From Heyndrickxia sporothermodurans (GTDB taxonomy: Bacteria; Bacillota; Bacilli; Bacillales; Bacillaceae_C), in contig CP066701.1 in the NCBI GenBank assembly GCA_016756695.1, positions 1,505,001 to 1,560,000 on the forward strand: 55,000 bases of DNA. The letters run 5' to 3'. This document shows, piece by piece, positions 41,475-49,568 of the stretch. Numbering within the stretch: position 1 is the first letter of the stretch; the number at the start of each line of letters is the position of its first letter. The notes beneath the pieces are model-generated. The model did no database searches, was not told where the DNA came from, and worked only from the letters and a program-made list of their open reading frames with translations. Position numbers and translations under genes: made by a program.

Positions 41475-41876
41475 ATGGGTAGCAAATCTAGGCAAAAAAT
41501 TATGACTATGGAAAATACGTATACAAAACAACAAGAAATAAAAGAAAGAGCATTAGCAAGGAAAAAAGTACTGCTTTTTCGTCGTTTATCGTTATTATTA
41601 ATAATAACTGTTGCCTTTTCTTATATCTTAATTTCCACTCTTATTTCTAGGAATGATCTTCTTAAGGAAAAGAAACAAGAAAAGGTAAAGTTGGAAAAGA
41701 CTATAGCAAAATTGGATAAGAAAAAGTCGCTATTAAAGGATGAAGTAGTAAAATTGAACGATGATGAATATATAGCAAAGCTTGCAAGAAGCGAATATTT
41801 TCTTTCACAAGATGGGGAAATCATTTTTAATATTCCGGAGCCAAAAGAAAAAGAAGAAGAAGATGAGTTATATTGA
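41475..41876 (+). CDS. divIC: Cell division protein DivIC
   Basis: Bitopic divisome protein (FtsB-like) that works with FtsL and DivIB. Layout: basic cytoplasmic N-terminus, one membrane segment at about 37-58 (LSLLLIITVAFSYILISTLI), then a charged external coiled coil (LLKEKKQEKVKLEKTIAKLDKKKS) and the conserved YIAKLARSEYFLSQDGEIIFNIP. ATG 41475 follows AAGGAGGGG. 133 residues, slightly longer than usual because of an acidic tail. Confidence 0.95.
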   Translation: MGSKSRQKIMTMENTYTKQQEIKERALARKKVLLFRRLSLLLIITVAFSYILISTLISRNDLLKEKKQEKVKLEKTIAKLDKKKSLLKDEVVKLNDDEYIAKLARSEYFLSQDGEIIFNIPEPKEKEEEDELY

Positions 41877-41902
41877 CACCCTTTTTTGTCGTTGGCTATA
41901 AT
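41873..41902 (+). promoter_or_regulatory. SigmaA promoter of yabR
   Basis: TTGACA (41873-41878) overlapping the divIC stop, an 18-bp spacer and consensus TATAAT (41897-41902). Confidence 0.75.
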
Positions 41903-41950
41903 ATATAGTAAGGTTTATTTTTTATCTTATTAAGGAGGAAAACATTTTTT

Positions 41951-42358
41951 ATGTCAATCGAAGTAGGCAGCAAGTTACAAGGAAAGGTAACAGGCATCAC
42001 AAATTTTGGAGCGTTTGTAGAATTACCAGAAGGCTCAACTGGACTTGTTCATATTAGTGAAGTCGCTGATAATTATGTTAAAGACATTAACGAGCATTTA
42101 AAAGTCGGCGATGAAGTACTGGTAAAAGTGATCAATGAGAAGGATGGTAAAATTGGTCTTTCTATACGAAAAGCGAAAGAACAGACACAAAGCCAAACAC
42201 ACAGACCTCGCCAAAATAAGCCCAATAATAACTTCCGTACAAAGGAAAATTTTGAGCAAAAAATGGCGCGCTTCTTAAAGGATAGTGAAGATCGATTATC
42301 ATCATTAAAGAGAAATACTGAATCAAAACGTGGTGGCCGTGGTGCTAGACGAGGCTAA
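41951..42358 (+). CDS. yabR: S1 RNA-binding domain protein YabR
   Basis: A 135-residue protein with one S1 domain (GSKLQGKVTGITNFGAFVELPEGSTGLVHISEV at residues 6-38, then VKVINEKDGKIGLSIRKA). A basic, low-complexity C-terminus ends RGGRGARRG. Related to general stress protein 13. Its role is not established; RNA or ribosome binding is inferred from the domain. AAGGAGG precedes the ATG. It has its own promoter and terminator. Confidence 0.92.
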   Translation: MSIEVGSKLQGKVTGITNFGAFVELPEGSTGLVHISEVADNYVKDINEHLKVGDEVLVKVINEKDGKIGLSIRKAKEQTQSQTHRPRQNKPNNNFRTKENFEQKMARFLKDSEDRLSSLKRNTESKRGGRGARRG

Positions 42359-42395
42359 CTTGCTGTCTATTCCTATATAGCAGGTTGAACGTGAA

Positions 42396-42435
42396 AAAAG
42401 GCAGGACTGTATTGGACAGTTCTGCCTTTTCTATT
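42396..42435 (+). terminator. Terminator after yabR
   Basis: A 15-bp stem with one G-U pair (42396-42410 with 42416-42430), 5-base loop, TTTT at the end. Confidence 0.88.
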
Positions 42436-42452
42436 TTCCTATTTAAAAATGA

Positions 42453-42485
42453 ATTAAAAAAACCGGCAAATTTGCCGGTTCTTTT
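42453..42485 (-). terminator. Terminator of the tRNA unit
   Basis: The perfect palindrome at 42461-42480 (10-bp arms AACCGGCAAA and its complement) is followed on the - strand by seven T residues, just past tRNA-Glu. Confidence 0.82.
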
Positions 42486-42492
42486 TCTTAGA

Positions 42493-42564
42493 TGACCCGT
42501 ACGGGATTCGAACCCGTGTTACCGCCGTGAAAGGGCGGTGTCTTAACCGCTTGACCAACGGGCC
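42493..42564 (-). tRNA. tRNA-Glu (anticodon UUC)
   Basis: On the - strand the sequence folds as a 72-base tRNA. The acceptor is GGCCCGU with ACGGGUC plus discriminator A, and the anticodon stem is CCGCC/GGCGG around CUUUCAC (anticodon UUC). The T-loop GGTTCGAATCC is standard. The 3' CCA is not encoded. Confidence 0.95.
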
Positions 42565-42606
42565 AAATCATTGCTGTCTGACCAAGGCGCTTTTCGCCTT
42601 TCTTAG

Positions 42607-42680
42607 TAGCGGCGGAGGGGATCGAACCCCCGACCTTACGGGTATGAACCGTACGCTCTAGCCAGCTGAGCTACACCGCC
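42607..42680 (-). tRNA. tRNA-Met (anticodon CAU), elongator-like
   Basis: On the - strand a 74-base tRNA begins GGCGGUGUAGCUCAGCUGG. The anticodon stem UACGG/CCGUA encloses UUCAUAC (anticodon CAU). The 5' end differs from initiator tRNA (which begins CGCGGGG), so this is elongator Met; a lysidine-modified Ile-CAU is less likely. CCA is not encoded. Confidence 0.93.
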
Positions 42681-42714
42681 ATATTAATAGATCTCTTTAA
42701 AAAGCACAATGTCT

Positions 42715-42743
42715 ATGATACATAGGGAATTTAAATATGTCAA
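42715..42743 (-). promoter_or_regulatory. SigmaA promoter of the tRNA-Met/tRNA-Glu unit
   Basis: On the - strand TTGACA (42738-42743), a 17-bp spacer and TATCAT (42715-42720), 35 bases before tRNA-Met. Confidence 0.8.
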
Positions 42744-42828
42744 TATATTTTTGTTCCTTTTGTCGGTTTCTATAGATTTTCAACTTAATGCGCCATTTTT
42801 TGAGGTTTTTACTTTTTTACAAAAAATG

Positions 42829-42874
42829 AAAGATACGTAGAAGATCACATTATAAAGGACTTCTACGTATCTTT
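42829..42874. other. Unassigned 15-bp perfect hairpin between the tRNA unit and spoIIE
   Basis: 15-base arms (42829-42843 and 42860-42874) enclose a 16-base loop. On the - strand the hairpin is followed by a T-rich run, so it may terminate leftward transcription before the tRNA promoter. No gene is seen between 42744 and the spoIIE promoter. Confidence 0.6.
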
Positions 42875-42938
42875 ACCAAATAGAAATAATCTATAAAGGT
42901 TCAAAACTTGTATAGTTATTAAAGTTTTCGCTGAAAGG

Positions 42939-43004
42939 AGTCGAACTTTTCTTACAATTTGCTCCTCTATTTTGACAAAGTTTGATGCTTGTCCATTTTA
43001 TAAT
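42939..43004 (+). promoter_or_regulatory. Spo0A-activated spoIIE promoter with 21-bp spacer
   Basis: Consensus TTGACA (42972-42977) and consensus TATAAT (42999-43004) are separated by 21 bases, the unusual spacing known for the Spo0A-activated spoIIE promoter of B. subtilis. AGTCGAA (42939-42945), one mismatch from the 0A box, lies upstream. Confidence 0.8.
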
Positions 43005-43039
43005 GGAAAGCAACGAATACGAATAGGGAGTGTGTAAAA

Positions 43040-45520
43040 ATGGCGAAGGTGAATCAAAGCTTTTTTGAACCTGGGCACAATGTTGATTTGCATGAAACAA
43101 AAGTCGAGTTTTCAGAAGGATTAAGACGTTTTCAATTAAAATTAAATCTTTTATTTTTACAGAAGGGAATCGTTTTATTATTAATAGGATTTTTACTTGG
43201 ACGGGCAATGATACTATCTCACTTAACACCTTTTTCATTACCGTTTTTTGCATCCGTTTATATGATGAGACGAAAAAAAGCTCCGATTGTTTTAATTGGA
43301 CTAGCAGTTGGTGCTTTAACGGTTTCAATGGGAAACTCCTTTTACACATTACTGTCGGGAATATTTTTTCTTGTTACATATAAAACATTTAGCAAATTTC
43401 ATAAGGATGAGATCAGAGCCATTCCGTACTACGTATTAAGCATTTCGTTTATTTCAAAATGTTGCTATTTCTATATCATCCAGCATCAAAATTTTACCAT
43501 GTATGATAGTATGATGGCGGCGGTTGAAGCTAGTCTATCATTTATACTTACTCTTATTTTTATGCAGAGTATTCCATTATTATCACTAAGAAAAAGAAAA
43601 AAAACATTAAAAACAGAAGAAGTGGTTAGTTTAATTATTTTATTAGCCTCTGTGTTAACAGGTACGATTGGTTGGACGATGTATGATTTGTCCATTGAGC
43701 ATATTTTATCAAGATATTTAGTACTTCTTTTTGCCTTTGTAGCGGGAGCAACAGTTGGTTCAACAGTTGGGGTAGTGACGGGACTTATTTTTAGCTTAGC
43801 GAATGTTTCTAGCTTTTATCAAATGAGTTTACTGGCCTTTTCTGGTTTATTAGGCGGTCTGTTAAAAGAAGGGAGGAAGATAGGGACGGCAATTGGCCTT
43901 CTTATTGCAACATTGCTTATCGGAATGTATGGGGAAGCAAAAACTCCATTAATCGTTAACATCTATGAATCAGCTGTAGCAATATTCCTTTTGTTTTTAA
44001 CGCCTCAAAGTTTGACAGCTAAACTTGCTAAACATATCCCTGGAACAAATGAACATACACAAGAACAACAACAATATATAAGAAAAATAAGAGATATTAC
44101 AGCCAATCGAGTGGAACAGTTCTCGTCTGTTTTTCAGGTACTATCAAAAAGTTTTTCACAATATGACCAATGGAGAGACCATGATGGGGAAGAACGTGAA
44201 ATCGATTATTTCTTAAGCAATGTTACAGAAAAAACATGTCAAACCTGCTTTAAAAAGGAGCAGTGCTGGGCAAAAAACTTTAATAAGACATATGATTTAA
44301 TGAAAAAGGTGATTCATGAAACAGAAAATGGGGATGGGGTAATACCACATAGGGTGCATCGTGAATTCGATAAACATTGTACAAAGGCAAAAAAAGTAGA
44401 GGATGCGATCTTACAAGAATTAACGTTCTATCAAGCAAATCAAAAGTTAAAACTGCAAGTTAAAGAAAGTAGAAAACTTGTAGCTGAACAGTTGCTCGGG
44501 GTTTCTGAAGTAATGGGCGATTTTGCAAAAGAAATTCAACGAGAACGTGAAAATCATCATAAACAAGAGGAAATGATATTGGATGCCCTTCAGGATTTTG
44601 GGATCGATATTGAACACGTAGAAATTTATAGTTTAAATGTGGGGAATGTAGATATTGATATGACGATTCCGTATTGTAACGGTCATGGTGAATGTGAAAA
44701 AATAATTGCTCCTTTGCTTTCTGATATTCTAGGGGAAACCATTGTTGTACAGAAGGAAGAATGTGCATCTTATCCAGATGGTTTCTGTTATGTAACGTTT
44801 CGCTCGGCTCAAGCGTTTGTCGTCGAAACAGGTGTTGCACATGCAGCTAAAGGCGGAGGATTCGTTTCAGGTGATAGTTACTCTACGATCGATTTAGGCA
44901 CGCGTAAATATGCCGTTGCGATAAGTGATGGAATGGGAAATGGGGAACGTGCCCATCATGAAAGCAATGAAACATTGCGGCTTTTACAAACTATTTTACA
45001 ATCCGGCATTGAAGAAAAGGTAGCAATTAAATCTGTTAATTCAATTTTGGCTTTACGAACGACGGATGAGATTTTTTCAACACTTGATCTAGCGATGATT
45101 GATCTACAAAATGCTAGTGTAAGGTTTTTAAAAATAGGCTCTACGCCAAGCTTTATTAAACGGGGGGATAAAGTAATAAAAGTAGAATCAAGTAATTTAC
45201 CAATGGGAATTATTCAAGAATTCGACGTAGATGTAGTATCGGAGCAGCTTAAAGCCGGAGATCTTTTAATCATGATGAGTGATGGAATTTTTGAAGGGCC
45301 AAAACATGTAGAAAATTATGATTTGTGGATGAGAAGGAAGATCCGGGAAATTGAAACAAAAGACCCTCAAGAAATAGCGGACTTAATAATGGAGGAGGTA
45401 ATTCGTACACGCTCAGGGTTGATAGAGGATGATATGACAATTGTAGTTTCCAAAGTGGAACATAATACACCTAAATGGGCATCGATACCAACCGGAAAAC
45501 TTAAAACAATGATTTCCTAA
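43040..45520 (+). CDS. spoIIE: Stage II sporulation protein E (PP2C phosphatase)
   Basis: Membrane phosphatase that dephosphorylates SpoIIAA to activate sigmaF in the forespore and interacts with FtsZ at the polar septum. Residues 1-330 hold about ten membrane segments. The middle region carries a cysteine-containing segment (CQTCFKKEQCW). The C-terminal PP2C domain (about 590-826) has the metal-binding aspartates in VAISDGMGNGERA, MMSDGIFEG and DDMTIVVSK. 826 residues, one short of the B. subtilis protein. ATG 43040 follows TAGGGAGTG. Confidence 0.97.
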   Translation: MAKVNQSFFEPGHNVDLHETKVEFSEGLRRFQLKLNLLFLQKGIVLLLIGFLLGRAMILSHLTPFSLPFFASVYMMRRKKAPIVLIGLAVGALTVSMGNSFYTLLSGIFFLVTYKTFSKFHKDEIRAIPYYVLSISFISKCCYFYIIQHQNFTMYDSMMAAVEASLSFILTLIFMQSIPLLSLRKRKKTLKTEEVVSLIILLASVLTGTIGWTMYDLSIEHILSRYLVLLFAFVAGATVGSTVGVVTGLIFSLANVSSFYQMSLLAFSGLLGGLLKEGRKIGTAIGLLIATLLIGMYGEAKTPLIVNIYESAVAIFLLFLTPQSLTAKLAKHIPGTNEHTQEQQQYIRKIRDITANRVEQFSSVFQVLSKSFSQYDQWRDHDGEEREIDYFLSNVTEKTCQTCFKKEQCWAKNFNKTYDLMKKVIHETENGDGVIPHRVHREFDKHCTKAKKVEDAILQELTFYQANQKLKLQVKESRKLVAEQLLGVSEVMGDFAKEIQRERENHHKQEEMILDALQDFGIDIEHVEIYSLNVGNVDIDMTIPYCNGHGECEKIIAPLLSDILGETIVVQKEECASYPDGFCYVTFRSAQAFVVETGVAHAAKGGGFVSGDSYSTIDLGTRKYAVAISDGMGNGERAHHESNETLRLLQTILQSGIEEKVAIKSVNSILALRTTDEIFSTLDLAMIDLQNASVRFLKIGSTPSFIKRGDKVIKVESSNLPMGIIQEFDVDVVSEQLKAGDLLIMMSDGIFEGPKHVENYDLWMRRKIREIETKDPQEIADLIMEEVIRTRSGLIEDDMTIVVSKVEHNTPKWASIPTGKLKTMIS

Positions 45521-45555
45521 ACTAGCAGGTGTTAATAGAATAGAAAATTCCTAAA

Positions 45556-45585
45556 GTATAAAATCTTTCCTAATCGTCGAAAATG
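45556..45585 (+). promoter_or_regulatory. SigmaF-type promoter of yabS-yabT
   Basis: GTATA (45556-45560), 15 bases, then GTCGAAAATG (45576-45585), one mismatch from the sigmaF -10 pattern GGNRANANTR. It lies 52 bases before yabS. Confidence 0.55.
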
Positions 45586-45636
45586 GTTGTAGGAATACGA
45601 AAATTAGTTTAGCGATTGATTTAGGAGGGGAAAATT

Positions 45637-46374
45637 TTGAAAACAGGTACGTTAAAACAAATTTTATTAATTACTGATGGTTGTTCCAATCAAGGTGAAG
45701 ACCCAGTAGCAATGGCAGCACTTGCAAATGAACAAGGTATTTCCGTTAATGTAATTGGTGTAGTAGAAAACGATGTAATTGATGAAAAGGGCATGAATGA
45801 AATTGAAAATATTGCAATGTCGGGTGGTGGTGTGAGTCAAATTGTTTATTCGCAAACTTTATCCCAAACGGTACAAATGGTAACTAGAAAAGCGATGACC
45901 CAAACATTACAAGGTGTAGTAAACAAAGAATTAAAACATATCTTAGGAAAATCTGTAATGATTGACGAACTTCCTCCTGATCAAAGAGGAGAAGTGATGG
46001 AAGTAGTCGATGAATTAGGTGAGACGGTTGATTTGGAATTGCTAGTTCTTGTCGATACGAGTGCAAGTATGAAGCATAAACTACAGACCGTCAAAGAAGC
46101 CTTATTAGATTTATCATTAAGCCTAAATGCAAGAATGGGAAATAATCAATTTTCTGTCTTTGTATTTCCCGGGAAAAAGAAAGATGTCGAAAAATTGTTG
46201 GACTGGACGCCTGAATTGGAATCTTTAACAGGGGTTTTTTCCAAGCTAACTGTCGGAGGAATAACACCAACAGGACCAGCAATGAAAGAAGCTTTGGCTC
46301 ATTTTAACAAAAAACGATCTTTAAGGGGATTGCTTTCAAATGATGATGAACAATACTTTGAAGAATCAATATAG
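45637..46374 (+). CDS. yabS: VWA-domain protein YabS
   Basis: A 245-residue cytosolic protein with von Willebrand A-like folds. LLITDGCSNQGEDP at the N-terminus is a late VWA strand. A DTSAS MIDAS-type motif (LLVLVDTSASMKHK) is near residue 138, followed by GGITPTGPAMKEAL with the usual threonine. Function unknown. Its link to the YabT kinase is inferred from the 35-base overlap and shared promoter. TTG 45637 lies behind TAGGAGGGG. Confidence 0.87.
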   Translation: MKTGTLKQILLITDGCSNQGEDPVAMAALANEQGISVNVIGVVENDVIDEKGMNEIENIAMSGGGVSQIVYSQTLSQTVQMVTRKAMTQTLQGVVNKELKHILGKSVMIDELPPDQRGEVMEVVDELGETVDLELLVLVDTSASMKHKLQTVKEALLDLSLSLNARMGNNQFSVFVFPGKKKDVEKLLDWTPELESLTGVFSKLTVGGITPTGPAMKEALAHFNKKRSLRGLLSNDDEQYFEESI

Positions 46375-47332
46375 TTTTCCTTCAGGAACGATTGTCTATG
46401 GAAAGTGGCATCATAATCGTTACACGATCGTTAGGGAGCTTGGATCGGGTGCCAACGGAATTGTTTATTTGGCTAAAAGTCAAAACAGTTTTGTCGCATT
46501 AAAAATGAGTGATAACTCAATGTCGGTTACTTCTGAGGTTAATGTTCTAAAAGCATTTAAGAAGGTCCAAGGGTCAACCCTCGGGCCTTCTTTATTAGAT
46601 ATTGATGACTGGGAAATGAAGACAAAGAAAATTCCTTTCTATGTTATGGAATATATACAAGGTCCCAATTTGTTAACTTTCATTCAAACAAAGGGTCATT
46701 CATGGACCGGTGTATTAATTCTTCAATTATTAAATGATCTCCATCGTCTCCACCAAGAAGGATGGGTGTTTGGAGACTTAAAGCCGGAAAATCTTATTAT
46801 TACAGATTCCCCTACCAAAATTCGTTGCATTGATGTTGGAGGAACAACTATGCAAGGAAGGGCAATAAAAGAATTCACAGAGTTTTTTGATCGAGGATAT
46901 TGGGGAGCTGGAACAAGGAAAGCAGAACCATCTTATGATTTATTTGCAGTGGCTATGATAATTATAAACTTATCCTTTCCTTTAAGATTTACAAAAAAAG
47001 GTGATGGCTTAGATCAATTAATAAAGATTGTTCAAATGAATTCGGAATTGAATAAATACCAAAATATTCTAATAAAAGCGTTGAAGGGTGAATACGGTAC
47101 AGCACAAGAAATGCGAAAAGATCTATTAAGAGCACTGTCAAATGATTCTGATGGCATACATAAACGAAAGACCGTTCAAAAAAGCAAAACGAAAGCTGCA
47201 AGGAAACCCATTAATCGAACAAGGCAGGGAAAACGAAAACAAAAAAAGACCACTCGTGTATTTGAAACAGTTTGTATAGTGTTGATCGTCTCTTTCCTCT
47301 ATTTTTTATATATTTATGGCCAGTTATTGTAG
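46340..47332 (+). CDS. yabT: Membrane-anchored Hanks-type Ser/Thr kinase YabT
   Basis: Spore-development kinase; the B. subtilis protein is activated by DNA and phosphorylates RecA and AbrB-type regulators. Glycine loop ELGSGANGIVYLA and ATP lysine in FVALKMSD are present. The catalytic loop reads FGDLKPENLI (aspartate and asparagine kept, the usual HR replaced by FG), and the DFG site reads DVG. A basic linker (KRKTVQKSKTKAARKP) precedes a C-terminal membrane segment at about 308-328. The first of three tandem ATG codons is used; it overlaps yabS. Confidence 0.9.
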   Translation: MMMNNTLKNQYSFPSGTIVYGKWHHNRYTIVRELGSGANGIVYLAKSQNSFVALKMSDNSMSVTSEVNVLKAFKKVQGSTLGPSLLDIDDWEMKTKKIPFYVMEYIQGPNLLTFIQTKGHSWTGVLILQLLNDLHRLHQEGWVFGDLKPENLIITDSPTKIRCIDVGGTTMQGRAIKEFTEFFDRGYWGAGTRKAEPSYDLFAVAMIIINLSFPLRFTKKGDGLDQLIKIVQMNSELNKYQNILIKALKGEYGTAQEMRKDLLRALSNDSDGIHKRKTVQKSKTKAARKPINRTRQGKRKQKKTTRVFETVCIVLIVSFLYFLYIYGQLL

Positions 47333-47464
47333 TGAGTATGATTAAAAAATTTTTTCGCAAATTAATCGATTATGGAATTTTTTTATTGGTACAATGAAAA
47401 GTATAGAATTATCCAAGTAAAAAGATTGGAAAGTTACTATTCATTATGAAAAGGAACGAGTTTA

Positions 47465-49423
47465 ATGCTTGTGTTTGAAAAGAAATTAGCTGATTTTGTT
47501 AAAAGGAATAATCTGTTAAAATATGGCGATTCTCTTCTAGTTGGGGTATCGGGTGGACCGGATTCTATTGCCTTGCTTCATTACCTACATCACAAAAAAA
47601 CGAAATATCATCTTTCAATTATGGCAGCACATGTTGACCACATGTTAAGGGGGAATGAATCATATAATGACCTTAAGTTTGTTCAAAGTCTTTGTAAGCA
47701 ATGGGATATTCCATGTGAAACGGTTCGGATAAATATTCAGGAAAAAATGGTACATGAACAAAAAGGATTTGAAGAAACAGCTCGAATATATCGTTATCAA
47801 TTTTTTGCGGATATAATGAAGAGACATCATCATCACAAACTGTTATTAGGTCACCATGGAGATGATCAGATTGAAACGATATTAATGAGATTAACACGTG
47901 GAAGTACCGGAAAGGGAAGAGCGGGTATTCCACTTACGCGCCCTTTTGCTAATGGACAAATTGTAAGACCCCTCCTTTGTTTAACTAAGCAGGAGATTGA
48001 AGAATATTGTCATTTTTATGGATTACAGCCGCGAAGGGATCCAAGCAATCAAGATCAAGATTATACGAGAAATCGTTATCGATTGAATATTTTGCCGTTT
48101 TTAAAAAGAGAAAACCAACACGTCCATGAACATTTTCAGCGTTTTAGTGAGGAAATAACAGAAGATGAGGATTATTTACAGGAATTAACGCTGTTAAAAA
48201 TGAATAAGCTATGGAATAAAAATGAAAATGAAATTACGATAGAAATTCCCTTGTTCAATGCAATGCCTTTGCCTTTACAAAGAAGAGGGATTCAACTAAT
48301 ATTAAACTATCTTTACAAAGAAAATCTTTCTAATACGACTACCCATCATACTGACGCTATTCGAGACTTATTGGCAGATCAAAAACCATCAGGTCAACTG
48401 GATCTTCCATTAGGTTTAAAAGTAAGAAGGTCATATCAAAAATGTATATTCTCTTTTAAACAGGAGTGGCCAACTCATACATATGAATTAAAATTATTTA
48501 AAGATAATGAGAAAAATCTACCTAATGGATATTTTATGAAATTAACTGAAGGAAAGGTATATGAACTTCAAGATGATGAAATATATCTACAGTTAGATGA
48601 AGCTCAACTCCCGTTAATTATTAGAAACAAAAGAATTGGCGATCGAATGAGGGTAAAAGGACTAAATGGAACAAAAAAAGTGAAGGATATATTTATTGAT
48701 GAAAAAATCCCGAAAGACAAAAGGGAAGATTGGCCGATTGTCACTGATAATAAAGGCAAAATTTTATGGATACCAAATTTAAAAAAATCCAGCTTTTGTT
48801 TTTTGCCAAATCCGGAGCAATCTTGTTACATCTTACAATACTCAAAGCAAACAACTCCTAGGGGGCAAGCATTTCAAATGAAACAGGATATTGAAAAGAT
48901 ATTAATTAGTGAAGAAGAAATCCAAAAGAAAACAAAGGAATTAGCCGAAGAACTAACAATTGAATATAAGGATCGTTTCCCTTTGGCGATTGGTGTTTTA
49001 AAAGGTGCAACATTGTTTATGTCAGATTTATTAAAACAAGTGGATACATATTTAGAAATGGATTTCATGGATGTATCTAGCTATGGAAAATCGATGGTAT
49101 CTTCAGGAGAAGTGAAAATTTTGAAGGATTTAGATACTTCTGTTGAAGGTAGAGATATTTTAATCATCGAAGATATCATTGATAGTGGGCTTACATTAAG
49201 CTATTTAGTTGAGTTATTCCGTTATCGTAAGGCAAAGTCCATCAAAATTGTTACTTTATTAGATAAACCATCAGGCAGAAAAGCAAATATTGAAGCGGAT
49301 TACGTCGGCTTCGAAGTTCCTGATGCCTTTGTCGTTGGCTATGGACTTGATTATGCTGAAAGATATCGTAATTTACCTTATATCGGTGTACTTAAGCCAT
49401 CTGTGTATAACAAAGATGAATAG
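47465..49423 (+). CDS. tilS-hprT: TilS-HprT fusion: tRNA(Ile)-lysidine synthetase joined to hypoxanthine-guanine phosphoribosyltransferase
   Basis: One uninterrupted 652-codon frame. Residues 1-471 are full-length TilS, which converts C34 of tRNA-Ile(CAU) to lysidine: the PP-loop is SGGPDS (29-34), followed by HVDHMLRG and the C-terminal [23 protein letters not shown]. Residue 472 is the normal HprT start ([16 protein letters not shown]); the PRPP loop is [12 protein letters not shown], and purine salvage follows. No stop separates them. ATG 48878 has AGGGGG upstream, so free HprT may also be made. In the next frame a TGA overlaps that ATG, so one indel would separate the genes. Fused TilS/HprT is known in Listeria. 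Confidence 0.9.
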   Translation: MLVFEKKLADFVKRNNLLKYGDSLLVGVSGGPDSIALLHYLHHKKTKYHLSIMAAHVDHMLRGNESYNDLKFVQSLCKQWDIPCETVRINIQEKMVHEQKGFEETARIYRYQFFADIMKRHHHHKLLLGHHGDDQIETILMRLTRGSTGKGRAGIPLTRPFANGQIVRPLLCLTKQEIEEYCHFYGLQPRRDPSNQDQDYTRNRYRLNILPFLKRENQHVHEHFQRFSEEITEDEDYLQELTLLKMNKLWNKNENEITIEIPLFNAMPLPLQRRGIQLILNYLYKENLSNTTTHHTDAIRDLLADQKPSGQLDLPLGLKVRRSYQKCIFSFKQEWPTHTYELKLFKDNEKNLPNGYFMKLTEGKVYELQDDEIYLQLDEAQLPLIIRNKRIGDRMRVKGLNGTKKVKDIFIDEKIPKDKREDWPIVTDNKGKILWIPNLKKSSFCFLPNPEQSCYILQYSKQTTPRGQAFQMKQDIEKILISEEEIQKKTKELAEELTIEYKDRFPLAIGVLKGATLFMSDLLKQVDTYLEMDFMDVSSYGKSMVSSGEVKILKDLDTSVEGRDILIIEDIIDSGLTLSYLVELFRYRKAKSIKIVTLLDKPSGRKANIEADYVGFEVPDAFVVGYGLDYAERYRNLPYIGVLKPSVYNKDE

Positions 49424-49502
49424 GTCCAAAATAAGGAAGGAAATATAAAGAAGTGAATTCAAAAAAAGAAATAGCTGTTTATATAACTGGAAAGGTAAAT
49501 TG

Positions 49503-49532
49503 TTGTAATCTTGAGAATTTCTATGATACTAT
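49503..49532 (+). promoter_or_regulatory. Probable sigmaA promoter of ftsH
   Basis: TTGTAA (49503-49508), an 18-bp spacer and TACTAT (49527-49532) with an extended -10 TG. Confidence 0.5.
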
Positions 49533-49568
49533 TGAATATAGTTTTTTGACCGTGGGAGGAGGTAAGGA

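Noticed and set aside
42891-43349. 152-codon - strand frame overlapping the spoIIE start
   Set aside because: It runs opposite the spoIIE promoter and membrane-coding region; composition is that of an antisense shadow.
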